From Amycolatopsis camponoti (GTDB lineage Bacteria > Actinomycetota > Actinomycetes > Mycobacteriales > Pseudonocardiaceae), in assembly GCF_902497555.1 (NCBI RefSeq), contig NZ_CABVGP010000002.1, forward strand, positions 2,678,501 to 2,742,500: a stretch of DNA of 64,000 nt, given 5' to 3'. The first letter of the stretch is position 1. The number at the start of each line of letters is the position of its first letter. This document shows, in pieces, positions 27,345 to 36,577 of the stretch. The notes beneath the pieces are model-generated. The model was not told the origin of the DNA, did not search any database, and saw only the letters and a program-made list of their open reading frames with translations. The translations under genes and the position numbers were made by a program.

Positions 27345-28243
27345 CCACCGCGATCGAGATCCGGGACCTCCGGAAGTCCTTCGGGCACACCCGAGCGCTC
27401 GACGGGCTCGATCTGACCGTCGAAACCGGTGAAGTGCACGGCTTCCTCGGGCCGAACGGCGCCGGGAAGACGACCACGCTGCGGGTGCTGCTGGGCCTGC
27501 TGCGCGCCGACGCCGGTGAGCTGCGCCTCCTGGGCGGCGACCCCTGGCGTGACGCCGTCGCGCTGCACCGGCGGCTCGCGTACGTGCCGGGGGAGGTGTC
27601 GCTGTGGCCGAACCTCACCGGCGGGGAGGTGATCGACCTGCTCGGCCGCCTGCGCGGCGGGCTGGACCCGAAGCGCCGCCAGCGGTACCTGGACCGGTTC
27701 GAGCTCGACCCGCGGGTCAAGGGCCGGGCCTATTCGAAGGGCAACCGGCAGAAGGTCGCGGTCGTCGCCGCTCTCGCGTCCGACGTCGAACTGTTGCTGC
27801 TCGACGAGCCCACCAGCGGGCTCGACCCGTTGATGGAGCAGATCTTCCGCGAGTGCATCAGCGAGGAGCGCGAGCGGGGCCGCACGATCCTGCTGTCCAG
27901 CCACATCCTGTCCGAGGCGGAGGCCCTCTGCGACCGGGTCAGCATCATCCGGGCCGGCCGCCTGGTCGATTCAGGCAGCCTCGACGAGCTCCGCCACCTC
28001 ACCCGCACCTCGATCGCCGCCCGGTTGACCGGCTCACCGGCCGAACTGGTCCGGCTGCTCGGAGGGCACGGGGTCACCGTGGCCGGTGACGAGGTCCGGC
28101 TGAGCGTCGACGCCGCCGCACTCCCCACTGTGCTCGGGGCGCTGAGCAAAGCAGGCGCGCACAGCCTCATCAGCCGACCCCCGACGCTCGAAGAGCTGTT
28201 CCTCCGGCACTACCGGAGCGAACCGGAAGTGATGCCGGTATGA
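27341..28243 (+). CDS. ABC exporter ATP-binding protein
   Basis: This 300-residue ATPase has Walker [17 protein letters not shown], the signature [15 protein letters not shown] (a variant of LSGGQ), Walker [16 protein letters not shown] and the His switch [11 protein letters not shown]. The C-terminal extension of about 70 residues is typical of CcmA/DrrA-type drug and antibiotic exporters. It overlaps the PEP-synthase fragment before it and the permease after it, so the three form a coupled operon. Confidence 0.92.
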   Translation: MTTAIEIRDLRKSFGHTRALDGLDLTVETGEVHGFLGPNGAGKTTTLRVLLGLLRADAGELRLLGGDPWRDAVALHRRLAYVPGEVSLWPNLTGGEVIDLLGRLRGGLDPKRRQRYLDRFELDPRVKGRAYSKGNRQKVAVVAALASDVELLLLDEPTSGLDPLMEQIFRECISEERERGRTILLSSHILSEAEALCDRVSIIRAGRLVDSGSLDELRHLTRTSIAARLTGSPAELVRLLGGHGVTVAGDEVRLSVDAAALPTVLGALSKAGAHSLISRPPTLEELFLRHYRSEPEVMPV

Positions 28244-29832
28244 GCGGCACGCTCACCGGCACCGGCGCGCTGGTCCGGCTGGCCTTGCGCCGGGACCGGG
28301 TCCGGCTGCCGGTGTGGACCGCGGTGTTCGCCGCCGTGGCGGCGTCTTCGGCGGCGGCGACCGCGGCGATCTACCCGGCCGCTGAGGACCAGCAGGGTGC
28401 GACCGACAGCATCAACTCGGTCCCGGCCCTGGTGGCGCTCTACGGCCCGGTGTACGAACCGACGCTCGGCGCGACGTCCGTGTTCAAGCTGACCGCGTTC
28501 GGCGCGGCCCTGATCGCGCTGCTGATGATCTTCACCGCGGTCCGGCACACCCGGGCCGAGGAGGAGGCCGGACGGCGGGAGCTGCTCGGCTCCGCCGTGG
28601 TCGGCCGCTTCGCCGGGCTGGCGGCGGCAGTCGTCGTGACGGCGGTGTCGAGCCTGGTCATAGGTGTCTTCAGTGGTGCCGGGCTCGCGGTGGCGGGGTT
28701 GCCGCCGGCGGGTTCGCTGGCGTTCGGCTTCGGCTGGGCGGGCGCCGGGCTCGTCTTCGGCGGGCTCGCCGCGCTGACCGCCCAGCTGACCAAGAGCGCG
28801 CGAGCGGCGTCGGGACTCGCCGTCGTCGCCCTGCTCGCCGCGTACTTTCTGCGGGCGGTGGGCGACTCCGCCGGTCCGCGCTGGTTGTCCTGGGGCTCGC
28901 CGATCGGGTGGACCCAGCAGGTCCGGCCCTTCGCGGGCGACGTCTGGTGGGTCCTGGTCCTCCCGCTGCTGGTCGCGGCCGCGCTCGTCGTGGTGGCCGT
29001 CGCGGCGGCCCGGGCCCGCGACCTCGACGCCGGGCTGCTGCCGGACCGGGCGGGCCCGGCGCACGCTGGTCGCTCCTTGGCCGGCGCGTGGGGACTGGTG
29101 TGGCGCCTCAACCGCGCGAACCTGGGCGCCTGGCTGGCCGGGTACGTCCTGCTGGGACTGGTCCTGGGCGGGCTCGCGGGCAACGTCGGGAAGATGCTCG
29201 ACAGCGCGGGCGCCCGGGCGCTGATCGCCGCTCTCGGCGGCGAACAGGCGATGGAGGACGCCTTCCTCGCGGCCGAGCTCTCGATGGCGGCCGTCATCAC
29301 GTCGGCGTACGCGATCACCGTCCTGGTCCGCTTCCGGAGCGAGGAGCGGGCGCTGCGCGTCGATCCGCTGCTGGCCACCGCGCTCGACCGCCGGCGGCTG
29401 ATGGCGGGGTACCTGCTGCTCGCCGCGGGCGCGCCCGTCGTGCTGCTGACGTCCTTGGGCGTCACCGCCGGGCTGGCATACGGGGTCCGCCTTGGCACGC
29501 CCGGCACCGAGGTCGCCCGGTTGGCCGGCGCCGGCCTGGCCCAGCTGCCCGCGGTCTGGGTGCTCGCCGGGATCGCGGCGGTGCTGTTCGGCTTCCTGGC
29601 GCGGGCGGTCGCCTTCGCCTGGGTCGCGCTGACGACGTTCCTTCTGCTCGGCGAGTTCGGCACGTTGCTGAAGCTGGACCAGTGGGTGCTGGACCTGTCG
29701 CCGTTCACCCACTTGCCGAAGCTGCCAGGCGCGACTGTCCAGGTCGCCCCGCTGCTCTGGCTCACCGCGCTGGGCGCGGTGCTGGTCGCGGCGGGCGTGG
29801 CGGCGTTCCGGCGGCGTGACGTCGCCGGCTGA
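28240..29832 (+). CDS. ABC exporter permease (polyketide-antibiotic exporter type)
   Basis: This 530-residue protein has about twelve hydrophobic helices in two similar halves, as in the exporter permeases that pair with DrrA-like ATPases. Recognisable stretches include [20 protein letters not shown] and, in the second half, [20 protein letters not shown], the repeated cytoplasmic loop of this family. The ATG overlaps the ATPase stop. The exported compound is unknown; position in the dormancy island suggests a lipid or stress metabolite, but that is inference only. Confidence 0.9.
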   Translation: MSGTLTGTGALVRLALRRDRVRLPVWTAVFAAVAASSAAATAAIYPAAEDQQGATDSINSVPALVALYGPVYEPTLGATSVFKLTAFGAALIALLMIFTAVRHTRAEEEAGRRELLGSAVVGRFAGLAAAVVVTAVSSLVIGVFSGAGLAVAGLPPAGSLAFGFGWAGAGLVFGGLAALTAQLTKSARAASGLAVVALLAAYFLRAVGDSAGPRWLSWGSPIGWTQQVRPFAGDVWWVLVLPLLVAAALVVVAVAAARARDLDAGLLPDRAGPAHAGRSLAGAWGLVWRLNRANLGAWLAGYVLLGLVLGGLAGNVGKMLDSAGARALIAALGGEQAMEDAFLAAELSMAAVITSAYAITVLVRFRSEERALRVDPLLATALDRRRLMAGYLLLAAGAPVVLLTSLGVTAGLAYGVRLGTPGTEVARLAGAGLAQLPAVWVLAGIAAVLFGFLARAVAFAWVALTTFLLLGEFGTLLKLDQWVLDLSPFTHLPKLPGATVQVAPLLWLTALGAVLVAAGVAAFRRRDVAG

Positions 29833-29849
29833 GGTGAAGGGAAGAAACG

Positions 29850-31283
29850 ATGTCCGATGCCCAAGGATCCCGCGCCGCCGCGCTCAGCGCCGCTCGCCGT
29901 GCGTCCGTGCGGTACCGCACCAGCCCGTGGCCGGGGCCGCTGCACGTGACCGGTCACCGGCCGGCGTCGCACCTCGACCCCGCGCTGACCTTCCTCGGCG
30001 GGGCCACCGGCGCCCGCCACCTCCTCGAGCTGCCCGGCACCCGCGTCCTGGTCGGCTGCGGCCTGTTCGCCGGCCCGGACGCGTTGTGGCGCCGTAACTT
30101 CTCGCCCGCACCGGGCGAGCTGCACGCGCTCGACGCGATCATCCTGCCGAGCGCCGACCTCGGGCACTCGGGGTTCCTGCCGCAGCTGGTCGCCGAAGGC
30201 TGGCACGGCCCGGTGTTCGCCGCACCGGGAACCGCCGCGTTGCTCCCGGTCGCGTTGTCCGACGCCGCGACGCAGTTCACCGAAGACGCGCTCGCCGCCG
30301 AGGCGGGCGGCTGGGCCGGACCCGGCCCGGCCGTGCCGCCGTTCCGCGCGGAAGACGTCGCCCGGGCGGTCGCCCTGGTGCGGCCGGTCGAGTACGGCAC
30401 CCTGCAGAAGATCGACGGCGCGGAGTTCGAGTTCGGGCGCGCCGGCGGGCAGCTCGGGGCGGCCTGGGTACGGATCCGGGCCGACGGCCGGTCGGTCGTG
30501 TTCGCCGGCCCGCTCGGCGCGGCGGAGCACGCGTTGCTGTGTCCGCCGGATCCGCGGCCGCGGTCGGATGCCTTGGTGCTGGCCGCGCCGTCACCGCCCG
30601 GCGACGGCCATCTGGCCGGCCGGTTCGCCGCGGCCGTGCACCGCGCGGTGAAACGAGGCGGCAACGTCCTCGTCCCGGCGTCCGCGGTCGGTGGCGAAGA
30701 GCTGCTGACGATGCTGGAAGAGCTGATGGCCGCGGGGGAGATCCCGAAGCTGCCGGTGGTGCTGGACAGCCCCGCCGGTCTCTCGGCCGTCGAAGTCCAC
30801 CGGCGGGCCGAGCGGGAACGCCGGCACGAGCTGCACCGTGGCGGGCGCGCCGGCGTTCCCGCCGGGCTGGTCGAGCAGGTGCCCGACCGGCCGTCGATCG
30901 TCGTGGCGGGCTTGGCGACGGCGGACTCCGGCCGCGTGCTGCGGCACCTCGCCGAGCTGCTGCCGGACCCGCGCAACGGGGTGTTACTGCTGGGCACGCC
31001 GGTGCCGGGAACCCGCGCGGCACAGCTCGCGAGCGGGACCCGCCAGCTCAAGATCCACGGCCGGTACGTGCCGGTCCGGGCCGAGGTGACCGCGCTGGGG
31101 AGTACCGGCGAATTCGCGGGACCGGCGGAGGTGCTCGCCTGGGCGACGGCGACACCGCCACCCGAGACGGCTTTCGTCGTCGAAGGGGAGAAGGCAGCTT
31201 CGCACGCGTTCGCGAAGGCCTTGCACGCGGAAGCCGGCTGGTGCGTGGTGGTCCCGGAGGACGGGGAGCGTGTGCTGTGCTGA
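29850..31283 (+). CDS. Metallo-beta-lactamase/beta-CASP pseudoenzyme lacking metal ligands
   Basis: This 477-residue protein has the full layout of bacterial CPSF-like MBL/beta-CASP nucleases: LTFLGGATGARHLLELPGTR near residue 47, the beta-CASP segment PASAVGGEELLTMLEELMAA with LPVVLDSPAG (276-310), and the terminal KIHGRYVPVRAEV block. The catalytic motifs are gone. HxHxDH reads SADLGH (101-106), the mid-domain H and D positions read RAGGQLG and AGPLG, SAHAD reads STGEFAG (418-424) and HGE reads EGE (445-447). The frame is intact, so the protein is probably retained as a binding or scaffold protein. It lies 17 bp after the exporter permease. Confidence 0.85.
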   Translation: MSDAQGSRAAALSAARRASVRYRTSPWPGPLHVTGHRPASHLDPALTFLGGATGARHLLELPGTRVLVGCGLFAGPDALWRRNFSPAPGELHALDAIILPSADLGHSGFLPQLVAEGWHGPVFAAPGTAALLPVALSDAATQFTEDALAAEAGGWAGPGPAVPPFRAEDVARAVALVRPVEYGTLQKIDGAEFEFGRAGGQLGAAWVRIRADGRSVVFAGPLGAAEHALLCPPDPRPRSDALVLAAPSPPGDGHLAGRFAAAVHRAVKRGGNVLVPASAVGGEELLTMLEELMAAGEIPKLPVVLDSPAGLSAVEVHRRAERERRHELHRGGRAGVPAGLVEQVPDRPSIVVAGLATADSGRVLRHLAELLPDPRNGVLLLGTPVPGTRAAQLASGTRQLKIHGRYVPVRAEVTALGSTGEFAGPAEVLAWATATPPPETAFVVEGEKAASHAFAKALHAEAGWCVVVPEDGERVLC

Positions 31284-31287
31284 GCCG

Positions 31288-31800
31288 CTACCCGTCGAGG
31301 GTGAGCTGTTGCCGGTGGAAGGCGAAGTGGAGGCTCGGGTAGCGGTAGACGTCGGCCATCGTCATGGTGGCCTGGAAGAAGGGATCCCACCGGGTCGGGT
31401 AGTGCATCCCGCGGGCGAGGTCGGCCTCGGTGGCCCGGTCCAAGCTGCGGTGCAGTGAGGCGATGATGTGGTCGAGCCAGGCGGCCGCGCGCCGGGGTCC
31501 GATCTGGCCGCCACCGCAGGACCCGAGGTAGTTGATCGCGTGGAAGGGGGGAGTGGCCGCGTTCAGCGCGGCGGCGAAGCGACGGCTGACGGGGTCGGGT
31601 AGCCGGCCGAAGAGGCGAACCAGCACCAGCAGGGCACGCACGATCTGGTAGCCGAACACGAGGTGGAAGAGCAGCTGCCGGTTGGTCCACCGGGTTCCCG
31701 CCGACCGGCGGCGAAGGTCGGCGGCCGTCGCGGTGGCCACGAGTTCGTGGAGGGTGGCGCGGTCGCGCTCCCACTGCTCGTGCACCGCTTGCCGGTCCAT
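31288..31800 (-). CDS. DinB-superfamily protein
   Basis: This 170-residue protein shows the four-helix DinB/YfiT pattern. ERDRATLHELVATATAADLR opens helix 1, RWTNRQLLFHLVFGYQIVRA carries the first conserved His, and the C-terminal segment has FQATMTMADVYRYPSLHFAF with further His residues. Family members bind a metal and many are thiol-dependent transferases (mycothiol in actinomycetes). It is transcribed away from the Acg-like gene at 31974, sharing a spacer that holds a good DevR-like box. It ends 4 bp from the converging pseudoenzyme gene. Confidence 0.75.
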   Translation of the reverse strand: MDRQAVHEQWERDRATLHELVATATAADLRRRSAGTRWTNRQLLFHLVFGYQIVRALLVLVRLFGRLPDPVSRRFAAALNAATPPFHAINYLGSCGGGQIGPRRAAAWLDHIIASLHRSLDRATEADLARGMHYPTRWDPFFQATMTMADVYRYPSLHFAFHRQQLTLDG

Positions 31801-31872
31801 GGTTCGGCCCTCCGCTCGCGCCGGTCGAGCATCCCATTGGCCGGCTGAAACCGGTCTCAGCAACCGGGCCGG

Positions 31873-31886
31873 GGGTCTTTGGTCCC
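31873..31886. promoter_or_regulatory. DevR/DosR-like box between DinB and Acg-like genes
   Basis: GGGTC-TTTG-GTCCC is palindromic except for one base. It lies 73 bp upstream of the DinB gene and 88 bp upstream of the Acg-like gene, so it could activate both. Confidence 0.72.
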
Positions 31887-31973
31887 TCCGGATCGTGACG
31901 CGCGACCATCGTCGCGGTGTGAGGCCACCGGTGATGCTGGGTGTGTTCGTCCCCCAGCCACCCGGAGCTCGCG

Positions 31974-32960
31974 ATGACCCGATCACTGCCCACCGTGTTC
32001 GACCAGGCCCTCGCTTCGGCCGTGCGCGCGCCGTCGCCGCACAACACCCAGCCCTGGCGGTTCGTCGTCGAGCACGAGGTGATCGAGGTCTGGCTGGACC
32101 GCGACCGCGTCCTGGGCGTCGCCGACCCGCACGGGCGCGAAGCGCGGCTCGCCTGCGGTGCGGCGGCGTTCAACCTCGTCATCTGCCTGCGGGCCAACGG
32201 GCTCGCCGTGATCGTGCGGATGCTGCCGGACCCGGCCGAGCCCGACCTGGTCGCGGTGATCCGGCTCGACGGCAACCAGAAGGCCACCGCGTTCGAGCGC
32301 AAGCTCGCCGAAGCCGTGTTCCGCCGCCACACCAACCGCCGGCCGATGCTGGACAAGGAGGTGCCGTCCGCGGCGCGGACCGCGCTGAAGTCCGCGGCAC
32401 TGCAGGAAGGTGGGCAGGTCGAGTACCTCAACGTGTCCGGCCGGTACAGCACGGTGGCGGCGCTGGTCCGGCAGGCCGAGGCGCTGCAGGAGGACGACGT
32501 GGCCTTCCGGGCGGAAGCGGCGTTCTGGACCCATCGAGAGCCCGACGGCCCCGACGGTGTGCCGCGGGTCGCGTCCGGGCCGCCCCCGTACGGGCCGGGG
32601 GTCGTGACGTTGCGCGTGTCGCACGAGAACGAGAACCTGCCGCCGCGCGAGTACGAGCAGGACCCGTTGCTCGGCGTGGTTCTGACCCGGGATCGGGGTC
32701 CGCACGCGGAGGTCCGGGCCGGGATGGCGATGCAGCGCGTGCTGCTGACCGCGACCGCCGAAGGCCTGGCGACATCCTTCCTGTCGCAGCCTTTCGAAAC
32801 CCCGCGGACGCGGGAGTCGCTCGACCGGATCTTCGGCGGAATGGGTCAGCCGCACACCCTCCTGCGCATCGGCTACGGCTCGCCGACCCGGCTCACGGCC
32901 CGGCGGCCGATCGAGGACGTGCTGACCCACCGCACCGGACCGGACGTGCCGGCGAGCTGA
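31974..32960 (+). CDS. Acg-family nitroreductase-like flavoprotein
   Basis: This 328-residue protein has the full Acg signature set: VRAPSPHNTQPWRFVVEHEV for FMN binding, LACGAAAFNLVICLRANGLA, FRRHTNRRPMLDKE and MAMQRVLLTATAEGLATSFL. It is similar in length and motif order to the protein at 15578-16567. The ATG at 31974 was preferred over an upstream in-frame ATG because CGGAG lies at the right distance. It ends 3 bp from the converging CBS gene. Confidence 0.9.
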   Translation: MTRSLPTVFDQALASAVRAPSPHNTQPWRFVVEHEVIEVWLDRDRVLGVADPHGREARLACGAAAFNLVICLRANGLAVIVRMLPDPAEPDLVAVIRLDGNQKATAFERKLAEAVFRRHTNRRPMLDKEVPSAARTALKSAALQEGGQVEYLNVSGRYSTVAALVRQAEALQEDDVAFRAEAAFWTHREPDGPDGVPRVASGPPPYGPGVVTLRVSHENENLPPREYEQDPLLGVVLTRDRGPHAEVRAGMAMQRVLLTATAEGLATSFLSQPFETPRTRESLDRIFGGMGQPHTLLRIGYGSPTRLTARRPIEDVLTHRTGPDVPAS

Positions 32961-32963
32961 GCG

Positions 32964-33371
32964 TCAGCTCCGCCGGATGCCGGCGAGTGCGCGCAGCACG
33001 TCCTGGAAGGTCACCATGCCGACGACGTGCCCACCGTCGACGACCGGCGTGGAGCGCACGTCGGCGTCGGTCATCAGCCTGGCGACCTCACGCACCTCGA
33101 GGTCGGCAGGCACGGCCAAGCCGTGCTCGCGCATCACCGAGCCGGCCGTGCGCGGCTCACCGCCGAGCATGACGCCCGTGTCGGGATCTCCGGGCGGGTC
33201 CGGCGCCCGCAGGATGTCCGCTTCGGACAGCAGGCCGAGGAGTTGCCCGCCGGCGTCGACGATCGGCATCGTGGTGAACCCGTGCGAGGTCATCATCTCG
33301 GCCGCTTCTTCGAGCGTCGCGGAGGGTGTCAACGCGAACGTCGGGGTGGTCATGATGTCGCGGGCACGCAT
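32964..33371 (-). CDS. CBS-pair protein, Hrp1-like
   Basis: This 135-residue protein consists of little more than two CBS repeats, beginning MRARDIMTTPTFALTPSATL and AGSVMREHGLAVPADLEVRE. It is close in size and design to M. tuberculosis Hrp1 (Rv2626c), a secreted DosR-regulon CBS protein. Nucleotide binding is expected from the repeat pattern D-V-x-R-x-T/S-P-V-V-D. It is divergent from the Rv1733c-like gene, and the shared region carries one strong and one weak DevR-like box. Confidence 0.9.
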   Translation of the reverse strand: MRARDIMTTPTFALTPSATLEEAAEMMTSHGFTTMPIVDAGGQLLGLLSEADILRAPDPPGDPDTGVMLGGEPRTAGSVMREHGLAVPADLEVREVARLMTDADVRSTPVVDGGHVVGMVTFQDVLRALAGIRRS

Positions 33372-33429
33372 GATCGGTGCTCCCTTCCGTGGGGTCTCCG
33401 ACCATCCCTCGGCGCCCGCTTGCGGTACA

Positions 33430-33443
33430 GGGTCCTAAGTCCC
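33430..33443. promoter_or_regulatory. DevR/DosR-like box upstream of CBS gene
   Basis: GGGTC-CTAA-GTCCC is palindromic but for one base and is among the best sites in the window. It is 59 bp upstream of the CBS gene start at 33371. Confidence 0.75.
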
Positions 33444-33496
33444 CGGTGCGCCTTCAGAGGGCCTCGAGAGGAAGGTGGGCAGGTCCCCGCACGCCG

Positions 33497-33510
33497 GGGT
33501 CCAAGGCCTC
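33497..33510. promoter_or_regulatory. Weak DevR/DosR-like box upstream of Rv1733c-like gene
   Basis: GGGTC-CAAG-GCCTC keeps the left half and spacer but has a poor right half. It is 69 bp upstream of the gene at 33579. Confidence 0.4.
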
Positions 33511-33578
33511 TTCGTGCGGCGCCGGAAATCGATGATCCTGGTGGTACCAAGGGCTTCCGACCGGAGAGGGCAGGACCC

Positions 33579-34178
33579 ATGAGCACGTCGTCGAATTCGA
33601 TCGCGCGGATGTGGCGCACCGTCCTGCCCCGACGCGGTTCGGTGGCGCGGGCCTCGGACCGGTTCCAGGCCGGGCTGCTGGTCTCCGTGGTGCTGCTCGC
33701 GCTCGCCGCGCTGCCGGTCGCCGCCTCCATCGGCTCGGAAACCTATGCGCGGCAGCAAGACGAGTCGGCCCAGCAGGTCAGCGAGCGCACGCGGGTGACC
33801 GCCACCCTGCTCGCCGACGGGCCGGACATCACGGTGAACTCGCGTGCCGGCGTCGTCGGCAACGGCCGCCCCACCGACGCGGCCTGGCTGCTTCCGGACG
33901 GAACCCGCCGCGTCGGCAAGGTCGTCGCCGACGAGGGCACACTCAAGGGACACACCCTCGACATCTGGGTGGATCGCGCCGGCAGCCCGGTGGATCCCCC
34001 GCTCAGCAGCGCGGGTGTCGTCATCGACGCGGTAGTCCTCGGGCTGGGCCTCTGGCTCGGCGCGCTGGCACTGCTCGCGCTCTGCTACCGGCTGGCCGTG
34101 TTTTCACTCGACCGCCTCCGGTTCGCCCAATGGCAGCACGAGTGGTTCCACCAGCTCGACCCGAACACCCATTCTTGA
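33579..34178 (+). CDS. Rv1733c-like two-helix membrane protein
   Basis: This 199-residue protein has two membrane helices, AGLLVSVVLLALAALPVAAS near the N-terminus and VIDAVVLGLGLWLGALALLA near the C-terminus, around an extracytoplasmic domain. It resembles the DosR-regulon antigen Rv1733c along its length: the RASDRFQAG opening, SERTRVTATLL, WLLPDGTRRVGKVVADEGTL, the block HTLDIWVDRAGSPVDPPLSS, and the tail FAQWQHEW. The biochemical function of the family is unknown. The following usp and CBS-BON genes lie close behind in the same operon. Confidence 0.85.
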   Translation: MSTSSNSIARMWRTVLPRRGSVARASDRFQAGLLVSVVLLALAALPVAASIGSETYARQQDESAQQVSERTRVTATLLADGPDITVNSRAGVVGNGRPTDAAWLLPDGTRRVGKVVADEGTLKGHTLDIWVDRAGSPVDPPLSSAGVVIDAVVLGLGLWLGALALLALCYRLAVFSLDRLRFAQWQHEWFHQLDPNTHS

Positions 34179-34200
34179 GAACAGGAGAAGGTGAATTCCC

Positions 34201-34707
34201 ATGACAACGGCAAACCAAGGCGACATCGTCGTCGGCGTGGACCATTCGGCGGTCAGCGTGGCCGCCCTGCGCTGGGCGGTGTCCGAGGCCGCGCAGAGCG
34301 GCCGCCAGGTGGTCGCACTGCGCGCGTGGTCGTTCGAGCCGGTCGCCGACCTCGGTGCGGCGGTCGCCGGATCGCCGGAGACCGTCGCCGACCGCGAGCG
34401 GCGTCAGCTCGACGAGGTCGTCGGCGAAGTGCGGGCCGAGCATCCGGACGTGACCATCCGGGCCGAACTGGCCGAACATTCGGCCACGGTGGCGCTGGAG
34501 GAGGCGTCGAAGACCGCGGCGATGCTCGTGCTCGGCAGCCACGGCCGCGGCCGGCTGCTGAAGCTGCTCGTCGGCTCGGTGGCCGAACACTGCCTGCGCG
34601 AGGCGAGCTGCCCCGTGGTGGTCATCCCGGCACGGACCGTCCCGGAACCGGAAACGGCCGCGACGCCGGAGCCCGTGGGCAACTACTACCCGGGCCCGCT
34701 GCTGTGA
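34201..34707 (+). CDS. Single-domain universal stress protein
   Basis: This 168-residue protein opens IVVGVDHSAVSVAALRWAV and has the nucleotide-binding tail LVLGSHGRGRLLKLLVGSVA followed by CPVVVIPAR. A Pro/Glu-rich C-terminal extension of about 25 residues ends NYYPGPLL. It lies 22 bp after the Rv1733c-like gene and 11 bp before the CBS-BON gene, so it is the middle gene of a three-gene operon. Confidence 0.92.
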   Translation: MTTANQGDIVVGVDHSAVSVAALRWAVSEAAQSGRQVVALRAWSFEPVADLGAAVAGSPETVADRERRQLDEVVGEVRAEHPDVTIRAELAEHSATVALEEASKTAAMLVLGSHGRGRLLKLLVGSVAEHCLREASCPVVVIPARTVPEPETAATPEPVGNYYPGPLL

Positions 34708-34718
34708 AGGAGGTCAAG

Positions 34719-35417
34719 ATGCCCAGTCGCCGCAAAGTGGGTTCGGTCATGACGACCGACGTCACCACCGTCGGGCCGGACACCCCGTTCAAGGCCGTCG
34801 CCGTCCTGCTGGCCACCTGGAACATCAGCGGCGCCCCCGTGGTCGACGACGACGGGCTCGTCCTCGGCGTCGTCTCCCAAGGCGATCTGCTCGAGCGCGA
34901 GGCCCCGCACGGCTTGCTCAAGCCCGGCTCCCGGCAAGCGAAGCGGAAGGCGGGAGCGGCGTTCGTCGCCGACCTGATGACGAAGCCGCCTATCGTCGTC
35001 CGTGCCGACGACGACGTCACAGTGGCCGCGAAACTGCTGGAGGAGCACCACTTCCACCGCCTGCCGGTGGTCGATGACGAGGGCAAGCTCGTCGGCGTGG
35101 TGTCTCGCTCGGACCTGCTCCGGGTCTTCCTGCGGACCGACCGGGAGATCCGGGACGAGGTCCGGGAAGAGGTGCTGCTGCGGGAGATGGCCATGGACCC
35201 GGCTTCTCTGTACGTCTCGGTGCACAACGGCATCGTGACGCTCAACGGCACCGTCGAGCGGGAGAGCATGATCCCGGTGATCGTGGCGCTGATCCGCCGG
35301 GTCGACGGGGTCGTGGAGGTGCGGCACACCCTGAAGGGCCGCTTCGACGACCGGGGCGTGTCCCCGGGGCCGCCGGGGCCGGTCGGGATCCTGAGCGCGC
35401 ACAAACCGCACAACTGA
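34719..35417 (+). CDS. CBS-pair protein with C-terminal BON domain
   Basis: This 232-residue protein has two CBS repeats (VGSVMTTDVTTVGPDTPFKA and VADLMTKPPIVVRADDDVTV) and a BON domain (YVSVHNGIVTLNGTVERESM). BON domains usually bind lipid or membrane surfaces, so the pair may couple nucleotide sensing to the envelope. A near-perfect AAGGAGGT ribosome site precedes the ATG at 34719. The operon ends in a strong hairpin shared with the converging alcohol dehydrogenase. A broken paralogue lies at 38559-39079. Confidence 0.92.
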   Translation: MPSRRKVGSVMTTDVTTVGPDTPFKAVAVLLATWNISGAPVVDDDGLVLGVVSQGDLLEREAPHGLLKPGSRQAKRKAGAAFVADLMTKPPIVVRADDDVTVAAKLLEEHHFHRLPVVDDEGKLVGVVSRSDLLRVFLRTDREIRDEVREEVLLREMAMDPASLYVSVHNGIVTLNGTVERESMIPVIVALIRRVDGVVEVRHTLKGRFDDRGVSPGPPGPVGILSAHKPHN

Positions 35418-35421
35418 GGTC

Positions 35422-35466
35422 CACCGAAGCGGCCACCGCCCTGAATGGACGGTGGCCGCTTCGGTG
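35422..35466. terminator. Bidirectional terminator hairpin
   Basis: CACCGAAGCGGCCACCG (35422-35438) pairs exactly with CGGTGGCCGCTTCGGTG (35450-35466) around an 11-nt loop. It lies between two convergent genes and can stop transcription from both sides. Confidence 0.85.
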
Positions 35467-35471
35467 TGTGA

Positions 35472-36509
35472 TCAGCCGTGGAACAGGGCGACCTTCAGCG
35501 CGTTGCTGTCCTGCGGGTGGGCGAAGACGTCGTAGGCCTCGTCCATTTCGTCGAGCCCGAACCGGTGGGTGATGAACCGGCTGGTGTCCAGCCGGCCCGC
35601 GGCCAGCATGCGCAGCAGCATCGGCGTGCTGGACGTGTCGACCAGGCCCGTCGTGATCGTGATGTTCTTGATCCACAGCTCCTCGAGGTGCAGCGTCGCC
35701 GGGGCGCCGTGCACGCCGACGTTCGCCACGTGTCCGCCGGGGCGGACGAGACGAGTGCACAGTTCGAACGTCTCCGGAACGCCCACGGCCTCGATGGCGA
35801 CGTCCGCGCCGAGCCCGCCACTGGCCTCGGCCACCGCGGCCGCCGCGTCGCCCGGCTGCACCAGCACGTCGGCGCCGAACGACTTCGCCGCGTCGAGGCG
35901 GGCCGGTTCCTTGTCCACCACGATGATCGTGCTGGGCGAGAACAGCTGGGCGTTGGTGATGGCGGCGAGCCCGATCGGGCCGGCGCCGACGATCACCACG
36001 GTGTCGCCGGGCTTCACGCCGCCGTTGCGCACGCCGACCTCGTAAGACGTCGGAACGATGTCGGCCAGCATCAGCGCGGATTCGTCGCTCACCCCGGGCG
36101 GCAGCACGTACGTCGAGGTGTCGGCGAACGGGACGCGTGCGTATTCGGCCTGGACGCCGTCGGTCGTGTGGCCGAGGATCCAGCCCCCGCCGCCGAGGCA
36201 CTGGCCGTAGGCCGCGGACCGGCAGTACTCGCACCGGCCGCACGCGGAGATGCAGGAGACCAGGACCTTGTCGCCGGGCTTCACCGTAGTCACCGCGGAG
36301 CCGATCTCGGTGATCGTGCCGACCGCTTCGTGGCCGAGGACCCGGCCGCGCTCGACCTCGGGGACGTCGCCTTTGAGGATGTGCAGGTCGGTGCCGCAGA
36401 TGGTGACCGCGTCGACGCGGACGATGGCGTCGGTGGGCGCGGTGAGTTCGGGGTCGGCGTGGTCGGTCCAGCTGCGCCGGCCGGGGCCGTCGTACACGAG
36501 TGCCTTCAT
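35472..36509 (-). CDS. Zinc-dependent alcohol dehydrogenase
   Basis: This 345-residue MDR enzyme oxidises alcohols or reduces aldehydes with NAD(P). The catalytic zinc ligands are in TICGTDLH and GHEAVG. The structural zinc lobe is CGRCEYCRSAAYGQC, with four Cys. The Rossmann motif is VIVGAGPIGLAA, followed by VVDKEPARLDAAKSFGAD. Length and order are standard. Start at 36509 follows GAGGAGAA. In an oxygen-starved cell it could regenerate NAD+ by reducing aldehydes, but the substrate is not readable. Confidence 0.92.
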   Translation of the reverse strand: MKALVYDGPGRRSWTDHADPELTAPTDAIVRVDAVTICGTDLHILKGDVPEVERGRVLGHEAVGTITEIGSAVTTVKPGDKVLVSCISACGRCEYCRSAAYGQCLGGGGWILGHTTDGVQAEYARVPFADTSTYVLPPGVSDESALMLADIVPTSYEVGVRNGGVKPGDTVVIVGAGPIGLAAITNAQLFSPSTIIVVDKEPARLDAAKSFGADVLVQPGDAAAAVAEASGGLGADVAIEAVGVPETFELCTRLVRPGGHVANVGVHGAPATLHLEELWIKNITITTGLVDTSSTPMLLRMLAAGRLDTSRFITHRFGLDEMDEAYDVFAHPQDSNALKVALFHG

Positions 36510-36536
36510 TTCTCCTCGTTCTCCGGGCAGGGGAAA

Positions 36537-36562
36537 GGGCGCCCGCCGGTCGGCGGGCGCCC
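36537..36562. terminator. Hairpin between DoxX and alcohol dehydrogenase genes
   Basis: GGGCGCCCGCCG (36537-36548) pairs with CGGCGGGCGCCC (36551-36562) around a two-base loop. It follows the stop of the upstream minus-strand DoxX gene and lies just before the adh ribosome site, suggesting partial termination between the two genes. Confidence 0.6.
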
Positions 36563-36577
36563 GTGGAACGGATCGCG

